A stretch of DNA of 58,230 bases from Clostridiales bacterium (GCA_030016385.1 JASEJN010000014.1:1-58230); one strand, 5' to 3'; positions 45,405-53,758 are shown, numbered from the stretch's first letter. A program made the numbers and translations. Notes: generated from the sequence alone by a model not told the origin.

Positions 45405-48400
45405 CCTATCACCACCATGAAGCAGATCAGTTCAAAGTCGTCAAGACCGGAGATGTTTCCGGTCAGGAAGGTGGTTTCACCATTCCCAAAAAAGCTGTCT
45501 ATATCCCTTTCTTCTTTAACGGTGATGATTGATGCCACTGCCTGCCGGAGCAGCTGGGATACGCGATCCATCTTCCTGCCGTCGTTGGTTTCCCGGTTGA
45601 AAATATGGCAGGCCTCCATATCGGGTTTTGTTTTGCCCCGGGAGAGATGGCGCATGATATCCAGGGTGGCTTTTGGCTCCAAATGGTTGCAGATGACCTC
45701 CCCGTCATCCCCAATGTATACCATGTAAAAAGGGTGAAGGCGGTTTTGGTTTTCGATGTTTATGGCTTTATTTACGTTCTTCAGGATAAAAATTACTCCG
45801 GGCTTTTCTCCCCGTATCACTGCGTGAATGCCATAGGGAGTCCGATCTAAATCCGGATGTTCCTTGACATAAGCCAGCAAGTCCATCCTGAAATCATTCA
45901 GCCCCAGGTCCATAATGGAAATGCCTGTGGTCATGTCCTCAAGGTCAACCACTTCATTCTGCAGTTTTTCCAGCTGTGCCCGGCGATAGGCCAGGTCGCC
46001 GTTTTCGTCCTGGTTGATGTAGTCATCGTCGCCTGTGGCGGTCATGACGGAAATCCGCATCCGCGCTTCCACCCGTTCTTTCAGGTTTATGTAGTCGTCC
46101 AGCGCCAAATCCGGCCAAAAGTTGACAAGCTGAATCACCTTGTTTTTGCTGCCAATGCGGTCAATACGGCCGAAACGCTGGATAATGCGCACCGGGTTCC
46201 AGTGGATGTCGTAGTTGATGCACCAGTCGCAGTCCTGCAGGTTCTGTCCTTCGGAGATGCAGTCGGTGGCAATCAGGATATCAATATTGTTGTGATTGTT
46301 CGGCATTACCAGGTCCTTCTCCTTGGAAATTGGAGAAAAACAGGTCAAAATTGTATTCATATCGGCAGGGAATTTGGGTATGGTGGTTCTTCCCTCAATT
46401 GATCCTGTAATCAGGGCGCAGTCCAGTCCGAATTTGTTCTTTACAAAAGGGCTGACATTTTCATACAGGTACTCCGCCGTATCGGCAAAGGCCGTAAAGA
46501 TAATGATTTTTTTATTATCCGGATTAATGGGGTTTGTGACTTTCTTCTCGATAACCCGCAAAAGCTCATTCAGTTTATAGTCATACTCCGGAGTAATATC
46601 TTCAATCATCAAAATCAAAAGTTCCAAAACTTCCAGATCGGCAGACAAATCCCGCTGCCAGGAGAGATAATCCATATCGCGCAAATCGATTTTAAATTTC
46701 CTGCCCACGTTGATCATATCGATATTTTGATCATCAAGATCAAGTTCACCAAAATCATGAATATCCGGCACGATAACTTCCACACCGGACCTAAAGCTTT
46801 CGATGAGCTCTAGGGTGTTATGTATTTGTTCGTAAATGCGTTTTACAGTGAGCTTAAAAGAATGCACCGAGCTTTCCATTCTCTTAAGCAGGTTGATGCT
46901 CATTAAGCGGCGGATGCCTTCCTCACGCCCTTTCTGCGAAAGCTGCCTACTGTGTTCTGAATCCAAATCGATATATTTGCCAAGCCTGCTGGGGAGGATA
47001 TAGTTGGTCGGCGTATAGATGGACAAATTAAGCTGCATGAGCTGTTCATAAATCTGCTCATAGTTGATGGCATTGTTCAGCGTGGTCAGTTTGGGGCGCA
47101 AGGAAAGCGGTTTGTTGCGCTCCGGGAAACTGCCGATTTCGGATATGTCATAGTAGCGCTGAATGTGTTTGCGTGAACGAGCAATGGTCACGCTGTCCAA
47201 AACTTCAAAGAAGTCAAAATCCAGCTGCTTGAGCAGAGAAGCCGTCGTACGGGATTCAGGCGGGAGCTTGCTCCAGGCGTTATATACCTTTTGAGCCTGC
47301 CGGAAAATAGTATCGATATCTGTTTTGGTGTTCAGCTTTTCATTGATTAACTCTGACTTTCCCTCGTATGCTAAGGCCAGTTGGTTGCGCAGGTCATAAA
47401 AACGGTTATTCACCGGGGTGGCGGAGAGCATTAAAACCTTTGTCTTTACGCCGGGGCGGATGACTTTATTGAGTAGTCTGAGATAGCGGTTTTCTTTTTC
47501 CCCGTACTCGCCTGTTACGGCGCCGCCGTTGCGGAAATTATGGGATTCATCGATAACGACTAGGTCATAGTTACCCCAGTTGATGCGGTCGAGGGGCAAG
47601 CCAATAACAGAATCCCCTCTGTCTCGGGACAAATCGGTATGGAAAAGAACATCGTAACGCAGGCGGTCTTTAGCCAGCGGGTTGTTGATTAAATTGCCAC
47701 GGTAGGTCAACCAGTTGTCCTTTAGCTTTTTAGGGCAAAGAACAAGGACATTTTTGTTCCTGTTCTCATAGTACTTGATTACGGCAAGGGCCGTGAATGT
47801 TTTGCCTAAGCCCACACTGTCCGCCAGGATGCAGCCGTTGTATTGCTCCAGTTTATTAATGATTGCCAGGGCGGCGTCTTTCTGAAAGCTGTACAGTTTG
47901 TTCCAGATAACGCTGTTTTTGAAACCAGTTGCTTCATTGGGCAGCACATCTTCGGAAATATCCTCAAGGAATTCGCTGAAAATATTATATAAGGTCATAA
48001 AATAGATAAGCTCGGCGGGGTTTTCCTGGTAAACAGCCGATATGGATTCGATTACTTCTTCGGTTACATCCTGAAGGCAGCTTTCATCGTTCCAGATGCT
48101 GTCGAACAGGCGGATATATTCACTGCTGAAGGGAGCCTCAAATTTATTCACCATATTATAGATGTTGTTGCCGCGCTCGCAGCCAATATCAACGGTTGTA
48201 AACCCATTGATCGGCAGGTAAGTCAGCTGCTGGTCATTTGTCTGGATGTTAAGAAATCCGCTCATCCCGGAATTGGTGGAATTTGATTTGAAGGTTACCT
48301 TTTGGCGAATCCAATCTGCACATTCCCGGGCAATAGCTTTTTGAGTAAGTTCGTTCCTTAGCTTTATTTCAAATTCTGTCCCATAAAGGCTGCGTTCCCT

Positions 48401-48631
48401 ATATAATCGTGGAATGTAAAATTCCCGCTTCTCTTTTGGCGATTTTTCGGCGACGAATGTGGGGGATGTAAAGATAAACCGCATGGAATCAATTTTTTGC
48501 AGCTGAGCTTTCAATTCCTTATATGCATATATTGAAAAACAGGCAGCCGCAATAGAAATCCGGCTTCCCGGCATGATAACCTGTGTTAAGTCGTCCTTGA
48601 CAATTTTCGTTATATTATTGAATACTTCCAC
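45398..48631 (-). CDS. SNF2-like helicase with PLD-like N-terminus
   Basis: About 1077 residues. The N-terminal 200 residues resemble a phospholipase-D-like domain. The SNF2/SF2 motor follows (LADSVGLGKTFTALAV, VVIDESHNFRN, MLSATPVNNR, and QNLQDCDWCINYDIHWNP with IIQRFGRIDRIGS). It may translocate on DNA as part of the defence complex. The GTG at 48631 is preferred because GGGGGTG lies just before it; the ATG at 48655 is upstream of that site. Second gene of the operon, after the small XRE regulator. Confidence 0.9.
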   Translation of the reverse strand: MEVFNNITKIVKDDLTQVIMPGSRISIAAACFSIYAYKELKAQLQKIDSMRFIFTSPTFVAEKSPKEKREFYIPRLYRERSLYGTEFEIKLRNELTQKAIARECADWIRQKVTFKSNSTNSGMSGFLNIQTNDQQLTYLPINGFTTVDIGCERGNNIYNMVNKFEAPFSSEYIRLFDSIWNDESCLQDVTEEVIESISAVYQENPAELIYFMTLYNIFSEFLEDISEDVLPNEATGFKNSVIWNKLYSFQKDAALAIINKLEQYNGCILADSVGLGKTFTALAVIKYYENRNKNVLVLCPKKLKDNWLTYRGNLINNPLAKDRLRYDVLFHTDLSRDRGDSVIGLPLDRINWGNYDLVVIDESHNFRNGGAVTGEYGEKENRYLRLLNKVIRPGVKTKVLMLSATPVNNRFYDLRNQLALAYEGKSELINEKLNTKTDIDTIFRQAQKVYNAWSKLPPESRTTASLLKQLDFDFFEVLDSVTIARSRKHIQRYYDISEIGSFPERNKPLSLRPKLTTLNNAINYEQIYEQLMQLNLSIYTPTNYILPSRLGKYIDLDSEHSRQLSQKGREEGIRRLMSINLLKRMESSVHSFKLTVKRIYEQIHNTLELIESFRSGVEVIVPDIHDFGELDLDDQNIDMINVGRKFKIDLRDMDYLSWQRDLSADLEVLELLILMIEDITPEYDYKLNELLRVIEKKVTNPINPDNKKIIIFTAFADTAEYLYENVSPFVKNKFGLDCALITGSIEGRTTIPKFPADMNTILTCFSPISKEKDLVMPNNHNNIDILIATDCISEGQNLQDCDWCINYDIHWNPVRIIQRFGRIDRIGSKNKVIQLVNFWPDLALDDYINLKERVEARMRISVMTATGDDDYINQDENGDLAYRRAQLEKLQNEVVDLEDMTTGISIMDLGLNDFRMDLLAYVKEHPDLDRTPYGIHAVIRGEKPGVIFILKNVNKAINIENQNRLHPFYMVYIGDDGEVICNHLEPKATLDIMRHLSRGKTKPDMEACHIFNRETNDGRKMDRVSQLLRQAVASIITVKEERDIDSFFGNGETTFLTGNISGLDDFELICFMVVIGC

Positions 48632-48684
48632 AAAAACACCCCCGCCTGAGATCATTCAAAAGTATTGTCTATATAACCGTACAG

Positions 48685-48897
48685 TTAATAATCTTCGTCA
48701 TTTGTAATTTCCATAATATCTGAAATATCACATTTTAAAGCTTTGCAAATCTTCACAAGCACATCCGTTGTTACATTTTCATTTTTACCCAATTTAGCTA
48801 TGGACGTTTGGCTGATTCCGGCTGCTGCACGCAAATCCTTTTTCTTCATATCTTTATCAATCAACAGCTTCCAAAGCTTTTTGCAACTGACGGCCAT
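48685..48897 (-). CDS. small XRE-family HTH regulator
   Basis: 70 residues, a single Cro/CI HTH domain (LWKLLIDKDMKKKDLRAAAG, ISQTSIAKLGKNENVTTDVLVKICKALKCDISDIMEI). It is the first gene of the minus-strand defence operon, 53 bp before the helicase start, behind a good promoter. A role as autoregulator of the operon is inferred from position. Confidence 0.9.
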   Translation of the reverse strand: MAVSCKKLWKLLIDKDMKKKDLRAAAGISQTSIAKLGKNENVTTDVLVKICKALKCDISDIMEITNDEDY

Positions 48898-48937
48898 GCC
48901 GCAATGCCTCGCGCGTTTCTATTAGATTCCATTAATA

Positions 48938-48966
48938 ATCTTAACACAGAAGTAAGCTGTTCTCAA
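48938..48966 (-). promoter_or_regulatory. promoter of the defence operon
   Basis: On the minus strand: TTGAGA, 17 bp, TAAGAT. Predicted start near 48931, about 34 bp before the XRE start codon. Confidence 0.55.
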
Positions 48967-49980
48967 TAAAAAATCTGAAAAAGCAGAGAAATTCTCCGAA
49001 ATGCAAACATCTAAAGCAGATTATTTGAGACAATATATGGAATCATTAAATTTTGCCTGCGCTCAGAAATTTTGATATAAGGTAAAAGTGAATTCGGCAA
49101 ATACGTCGGAATAGACTGCTGAAGTTAATTTTATGTTGAATTATATGTTTTGAAGGAAATGTGAGTTTCAATTATACATCTCCCGAGAAAATGTGATTTC
49201 AAAGTTAATCTTGGTAGCTGGTAGGCGTAAAAAGGCTTACCGGCTTTTATTATGGATATTTGGGCTTCTTCAGGATTGTCAATAGTTTTTGATAATGAAG
49301 TTAATTTCTAAAGCCTGGCCGAGGCTTGTTTATAGAGGTATCGCCTTATGGTGCTGTGAGTGTATTTGGTTTATTTGGTGTTTTTAGAGGGCACCCAAGG
49401 GGCTAGTTGATAAGATATAGTCTTTTTTGGCATTGGGAATTTCACTTAACCACGGGGAAACCAGAGGCTCCCAGAGGGCTGGTTATGTAGGAATAGGACT
49501 GGCTGATGATAGGAGTTTGGGAGTTGTGTTATATTTTGGAGGGCTGTCTTCTTGCTAGTTAAAAAATTGCTGTGCTGCCGGAATTGAATATATCCTTATG
49601 TGCTCAGTTGACTTTTCATCATATTTTAAGGCCTGAGGGTTCAGACGGTATTGCCAGGTTAAAATGCCTTTTCTGATTTTATGCGGCAGGCATCAAAAAT
49701 TCTGTATGGTTAGCCTCATTTTTAAGAGTTTCTTCCTTAATAAATACCTGGTAAAGAAAATACCAGTAATTTTACTGATTTAAGATGAGCGAAAGGGCAA
49801 AAAAGTTTGCCAAACGGTGGTTCCCGGCGAAAATAAAAATATTGATGAGCAAATGAGAAAAGAATTTAAGAAAAATTTTGTAATAATTTAGGGAGTGTCA
49901 AAGGGGAAGACTGTTGAATGGTCAAGTAGGCTTTTTTGCTCAAATATTTAAAAATATGCTTGAATACGGGGGTTTTAATT
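48967..49980. other. 1-kb stretch without a recognisable gene
   Basis: No ORF of convincing length or coding character on either strand and no clear structured RNA. Short related phrases such as GGGGAAACCAGAGGCTCCCAGAGGG occur around 49450. It may hold decayed genes or an unrecognised RNA. Confidence 0.5.
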
Positions 49981-50253
49981 ATGGGGATGCTTTTGGCAAT
50001 GACGCGGCAGGTTTATATGGATCTCATGGATGCCAACGATAACTTATACGAAAGGCCCATAGGCTATACAGGCAGAAGGGGGCTTGAAAAACGGCGGGTT
50101 GACTTTCTGAAGAAGTATATCTGCTTTGTCATGACCGGAAGGATGGTGTCCGATACGACCAAGATTTATATTCGTTCTGCCGGATCATCAGTGGCCGAGG
50201 CCTTTAGACTGTATAACGAGGGCCTGCCGCCGGATTTGCCAGACTTTGTTTGA
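49981..50253 (+). CDS. hypothetical protein of the element
   Basis: 90 residues from the ATG at 49981, which has GGGGG 8 bp upstream. The basic middle GRRGLEKRRVDFLKKYICFVM is followed by KIYIRSAGSSVAEAFRLYNEG. No family is recognised. It precedes the 345-residue gene by 71 bp on the recombinase strand. It could belong to the element's control or recombination module. Confidence 0.6.
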   Translation: MGMLLAMTRQVYMDLMDANDNLYERPIGYTGRRGLEKRRVDFLKKYICFVMTGRMVSDTTKIYIRSAGSSVAEAFRLYNEGLPPDLPDFV

Positions 50254-50324
50254 ACTTGTTGAGAATTAACACTGCATAGTGCTATACTCATATAATATAG
50301 AATATTTTGGTAGGAGCATTAAGT

Positions 50325-51362
50325 ATGAGTATAGCTGCGGATGATCGGAATACCATCATTGAAAATTATATGATTCTTCGCGCCGTGCTTGGCGAGACAG
50401 GTCTTTTTGCTCAATTAACCAAGGAATACCCTTATGTTGAACGGTTGTTTTCACTGGTACTGGATGAGAAATTGAACCTGCCCTTTCAACATATGACTAA
50501 GGAGCAGAAGATTGATGCCTGGCAAAACTGGAGCAATACCATTTTAGCCGAATGCTTAACCAGTGAAAGGATGCTGGAGATTTGGTCTGCCTGGGCCGAT
50601 AAACATGAGCAGATAGGCTTTTCCCATGAACAGCGGCTGCGGCTGCAAAAGACAGGAAAAGCAAAGGATGATAAAGAGCTAAAAAAGCTGGACAGTGAAG
50701 AAAAGTATACTGTTATATATACGCTTGTTCACTTTGCGGAGCTGAGCGGGATAAATATAAACATCTTAAATGGTATCGAGCCTCTTAGTTTGGGTGTAAC
50801 AGTCGATAAGAATTTTATTGACGGAGATTTAAAAACCATAGCTACAGTAAACCTGCGCAATGATTTTAGGGAACATACGAATGAGAGGATTAGGAAGAGC
50901 AAAGAAAATGAGCAGGAAGTGCAAATTGAAAAAAGAGGCAGGCTCCCTTACGGCGTAAAATATAAAATGATACTCGAAAATCCGCTGGGCATAGATTTTG
51001 CCAAATTGAAAAAGGCAATTTCTTCTGAATTGAAGGAACCTGTAAAAGGCATTGGCAAGATTATAGAGGAAGCATACAGTTTAAACGGGATTGTCAAAAT
51101 AATTTGCATAAATCATGAAAACCTGTATGTGGACACATCGAGATATTACGTTCCGGATTCATGGAAACCGCTAATAATGACTTACAATGTGTTGACGGCC
51201 GATAACAGCTATATATGCAGAAAGGGTCTTAAGTATCTCAATATTAAGATTGACATGCCCAACAGCGTCGAATCGGTGATTAAGGATATTGAAAAACGGG
51301 ATTTGGGCTACCTCCGGCCAGTGACCATGACAGTTAAAAAACCGGCCAAGAGCAAGCCATAG
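50325..51362 (+). CDS. hypothetical protein of the element
   Basis: 345 residues from the ATG at 50325 (TAGGAG upstream). The N-terminal part is helical (AECLTSERMLEIWSAWADKH), the middle is highly charged (HTNERIRKSKENEQEVQIEKRG), and the C-terminal part has LPYGVKYKMILENPLGIDF and mixed alpha/beta character. No membrane segments and no family recognised. Codon use matches the rest of the element. A terminator follows at 51432. Confidence 0.7.
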   Translation: MSIAADDRNTIIENYMILRAVLGETGLFAQLTKEYPYVERLFSLVLDEKLNLPFQHMTKEQKIDAWQNWSNTILAECLTSERMLEIWSAWADKHEQIGFSHEQRLRLQKTGKAKDDKELKKLDSEEKYTVIYTLVHFAELSGININILNGIEPLSLGVTVDKNFIDGDLKTIATVNLRNDFREHTNERIRKSKENEQEVQIEKRGRLPYGVKYKMILENPLGIDFAKLKKAISSELKEPVKGIGKIIEEAYSLNGIVKIICINHENLYVDTSRYYVPDSWKPLIMTYNVLTADNSYICRKGLKYLNIKIDMPNSVESVIKDIEKRDLGYLRPVTMTVKKPAKSKP

Positions 51363-51431
51363 GCATTCGAGAGCAGCTTTTATAAAGATAGAGAAATTTT
51401 TTTTAAATTCTCAAAGAAAATCATTCAGCAG

Positions 51432-51466
51432 ACAGGCGGTGAAAAACAATTCATCGTCTGTTTTTT
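51432..51466 (+). terminator. terminator after the 345-residue gene
   Basis: ACAGGCGGTGAA/TTCATCGTCTGT hairpin (two G-U pairs) plus T6. It separates the unknown genes from the recombinase unit. The next 240 bp hold nothing recognisable. Confidence 0.7.
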
Positions 51467-51706
51467 CATGCCTGACATGGCGGAATCGGATTCAAGACGT
51501 CCCTATAAACCCACTCGAAATGAAAACAGACAATCCCTGATAGCATAGACTTACAAGCTTGAATAAACCTCTTTGCGGGCAGAGAAGATGGAGAAAAAGC
51601 AATGAAAGGGAACGAAAAAGCTCGAAGCCTGTTAAGTTTATCAGGGAATAAAACCACTTTGCCATTAATATACATTAAACAGAGAGACAAGGTTGGGGGT
51701 GGGGAG

Positions 51707-51886
51707 ATGGGACAAGCGCAATTGAATACTGCTGGCAAAAGCCTTGATCCTGCCATCCTGGAAATGATATTAGAGGCCCTGTCCTTTGGGGTTGCAAGGA
51801 GCATTATAAATTCAGCAGTCGAAGCCATCAGTCAGACCGTTGTTACCGAACAGGCCGATGAGAATTTGGATGACTCATTGACTTGA
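51707..51886 (+). CDS. small protein upstream of the recombinase
   Basis: 59 residues (start at 51707 with GGGGG 7 bp upstream; a longer frame begins at 51602). A helix LDPAILEMILEALSFGVARS is followed by IINSAVEAISQTVVTEQADE. Not recognised. It is similar in size to SprB, the 58-residue excision factor of SP-beta, and ends about 65 bp before the recombinase start. An excision-factor role is only a hypothesis. It overlaps the recombinase promoter at its 3' end. Confidence 0.5.
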   Translation: MGQAQLNTAGKSLDPAILEMILEALSFGVARSIINSAVEAISQTVVTEQADENLDDSLT

Positions 51887-51923
51887 TGAGACGCACTCCG
51901 TTATAATTCACCACCTGAGTGCG
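51878..51923 (+). promoter_or_regulatory. recombinase promoter with overlapping operator
   Basis: TTGACT, 18 bp, TATAAT (51878-51907). The inverted repeat CGCACTC (51892-51898) / GAGTGCG (51917-51923) flanks the -10 box and the start point, a classic repressor position. Confidence 0.6.
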
Positions 51924-51951
51924 GACAAACGTAACAGAAAGGATGATGGAG

Positions 51952-53562
51952 ATGAAGGCTGCTGCCTATATCAGAGTCAGTACAGATAAAGAAGAACAGC
52001 AAAGCTCCCTGGAAAACCAGCGGGAGTTTTTTGAGAGGTACATACCCAGTAGAGGGGATGAGCTGGTAGCCATCTACTGCGACAAGGGCAAGTCGGCTAC
52101 AAAAATGCAAAACAGGAAAGATCTGCAGCGTTTGCGCAAAGCGGCCAAACGGGGCGAATTCCAGAAGCTGTATGTCAAGGACATCAGCAGGCTTTTCCGA
52201 AACACTCTTGACTTTATTACCGTTACCAGGGAGCTGAATTCCTACGGGGTTTGCCTGCACCTTGTCAATATGGGCGAGGGCAAGGACATTGATAATTTTA
52301 CCTTGAACCTGATGGCCATGCTTGCGGAGAATGAGTCCCAGCGCATCTCCGAGAAGGTTAAGTTTGGCAAGCAGTTAGGCAAAGAAAAAGGACGGGTGCC
52401 CAATTTTGTTTTTGGCTATGACAGGATCGACAGATATACCCTTGTACCTAATCCTGAAGAAAGCGAATGGGTCAGGAAAATATTTGATCTCTACACAGAA
52501 GAAAAATGGGGCATGGCAAGAATTGCGTCATACTTGTATCAGAACAGGGTAAAAACCAAAAAGCTGAAGGACGGAAAGCCCAACTATAATTGGTCGCAGA
52601 ATACTGTCGGCAAAATCCTGAAAAACGAAATTTATATCGGCCGCGTAATCAACGGGAAGCAGAGCAGCATTGACATATTTACAAATAAAAGGGCCAATAA
52701 CCCTGAAAGCGAATGGTACATTGTAGAAAGGCCGGAATTCCGCATTATTTCAGACGAGCAGTTCTACAAGGCGCAGGAGCAAATGAAGCTGAACGCCGAG
52801 GCTTATGAGGGTACGTTTACCCGGAGAAGCGACAAGCACCTGTTTTCCAATTTGATTAAGTGTGGGTCATGCGGTTTTTCCTACCGGCGCTACCAAAGGA
52901 GGCACTCGCAAAACGGGCCCTTATATGTCTGGTGGACCTGCTCCAAAAGAAGCGCCTATGGGAAAAACCGCTGTGAGTCTGAGTACGTCAGGGTAAATGA
53001 AGATTGGCTCAAAGACGGTTTGGACAGGCTCTTCAATTATCTTATAAAGGATAAGGCCGCCTTCTTTGAAGCTGTGGAGCGCAAATGCAATGCCCTGGTT
53101 AAAGAATATATCAGGGAAAGCGAAGGCTATGACCTTGACGAGGCCAGGGAACAGCTTGAGGAACTGCAGGCTAAGCGCGAGCGTATTAAGAGGCTGGCGG
53201 TGGACGGGCTGATTACCATGGAGGAAGCAAAGCAAGACATGCTGCCCATCAACGCTGAAATAGAAAGGCTTTCCTTCAAGCTAAACAGCACGGACAAAAC
53301 CAGGGAGCTTAACAGGCAGATCAGGAACAGCCTGAAAAAGTTTATGGAGGCCTTTGATCATTTTAAATTTACAGAAAGCATAGACAATACCGACTTGAAG
53401 AAAATCATCAAGGAAATCCGGGTTATGTCCGAAGAAGAAATCTATGTGTACTTCAACATCAATGAGGACTTGGAAGGGTTGAGCTTCCCCATCCTTCTTT
53501 CCGGTACATTCTTAATGCCGCCTGAAGCTAAAACCGACACCAATACTAAATACAATACATAA
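51952..53562 (+). CDS. large serine recombinase of the spoIIID element
   Basis: 536 residues. The N-terminal resolvase domain carries the nucleophile Ser in AAAYIRVSTDKEEQ near residue 10, with the Arg-rich KDISRLFRNTLDF and ENESQRISEKVKFG motifs. The recombinase domain follows (YIGRVINGKQ). A zinc ribbon comes next (IKCGSCGFSYRR...WWTCSKRSAYGKNRC), then a coiled-coil and C-terminal tail. By family it cuts and rejoins att sites with a 2-bp overlap, like SpoIVCA and phage integrases. The start at 51952 has AAAGG upstream. Its TAA stop overlaps the right att core, and its transcript would run through the spoIIID 3' part to that gene's terminator. Confidence 0.95.
   Translation: MKAAAYIRVSTDKEEQQSSLENQREFFERYIPSRGDELVAIYCDKGKSATKMQNRKDLQRLRKAAKRGEFQKLYVKDISRLFRNTLDFITVTRELNSYGVCLHLVNMGEGKDIDNFTLNLMAMLAENESQRISEKVKFGKQLGKEKGRVPNFVFGYDRIDRYTLVPNPEESEWVRKIFDLYTEEKWGMARIASYLYQNRVKTKKLKDGKPNYNWSQNTVGKILKNEIYIGRVINGKQSSIDIFTNKRANNPESEWYIVERPEFRIISDEQFYKAQEQMKLNAEAYEGTFTRRSDKHLFSNLIKCGSCGFSYRRYQRRHSQNGPLYVWWTCSKRSAYGKNRCESEYVRVNEDWLKDGLDRLFNYLIKDKAAFFEAVERKCNALVKEYIRESEGYDLDEAREQLEELQAKRERIKRLAVDGLITMEEAKQDMLPINAEIERLSFKLNSTDKTRELNRQIRNSLKKFMEAFDHFKFTESIDNTDLKKIIKEIRVMSEEEIYVYFNINEDLEGLSFPILLSGTFLMPPEAKTDTNTKYNT
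53534..53561. other. right attachment site (attR) of the element
   Basis: Inner arm CCGACACCAAT at 53534-53544 and core TACATA at 53556-53561. Both lie in the last codons of the recombinase gene. Arm-to-centre distance (14 bp) equals that at the left end. Confidence 0.85.
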
Positions 53563-53719
53563 GGACGTAACTGAGAGACTGGAGTCGATAAATCCATTGA
53601 TATATGAAGATGTAAAAAAGGTATTGGAAAAAAATAAAGCAGAAAGACACATACGGGGAGGAAGGGCAACCCACATGAAATATAAGGCAGAAAGGGAAGA
53701 GGAGGTCAGTCTACCATGA
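53561..53719 (+). CDS. spoIIID: spoIIID, 3' part
   Basis: Continues the SpoIIID frame from the second half of the HTH: KDVTERLESINPLIYEDV, then KNKAERHIRGGRATHMKYK, and ends after residue 90 (B. subtilis SpoIIID has 93). The motif AERHIRGG is diagnostic. There is no internal stop and no decay, although without excision this part has no start codon or ribosome site. Joined to codons 1-38 it gives STVH-KDVTERL, the uninterrupted HTH. Confidence 0.93.
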   Translation, partial: KDVTERLESINPLIYEDVKKVLEKNKAERHIRGGRATHMKYKAEREEEVSLP

Positions 53720-53735
53720 GGTAGACTATTTTTTT
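53708..53735 (+). terminator. terminator of spoIIID (and of the recombinase transcript)
   Basis: AGTCTACC/GGTAGACT hairpin with T7, overlapping the spoIIID stop codon. Confidence 0.9.
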
Positions 53736-53758
53736 ATTCATTAAAACATAAGCCGGGC

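Larger units (their letters stand above)
31408..53561 (+). mobile_element. 22.1-kb skin-like element inserted in spoIIID, with defence cargo
   Basis: The element is bounded by TACATA at both ends (31408-31413 and 53556-53561). The last gene encodes a large serine recombinase whose stop codon overlaps the right core. Recombination between the cores would delete 22,148 bp and recreate a continuous spoIIID. Contents from the left: an AAA/DUF4143 ATPase, an Abi_C protein, remnants, a minus-strand operon with McrBC and type III restriction-modification genes plus helicase and regulator, two unknown genes, a small ORF, and the recombinase. No capsid, tail, terminase or conjugation genes are seen. 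Codon use is richer in G/C at third positions than in flanking genes. Confidence 0.9.

Noticed and set aside
49400..49520. Short similar phrases (GGGAAACCAGAGGCTCCC and nearby) suspected of being a repeat array or CRISPR
   Set aside because: The units are not regularly spaced and no spacer pattern exists; no cas genes in the window.
31408..53561. Interpretation of the 22-kb block as an ordinary prophage or conjugative element
   Set aside because: No capsid, portal, terminase, tail, relaxase or type IV secretion genes are present. Apart from the recombinase, the recognisable cargo is mainly defence genes.
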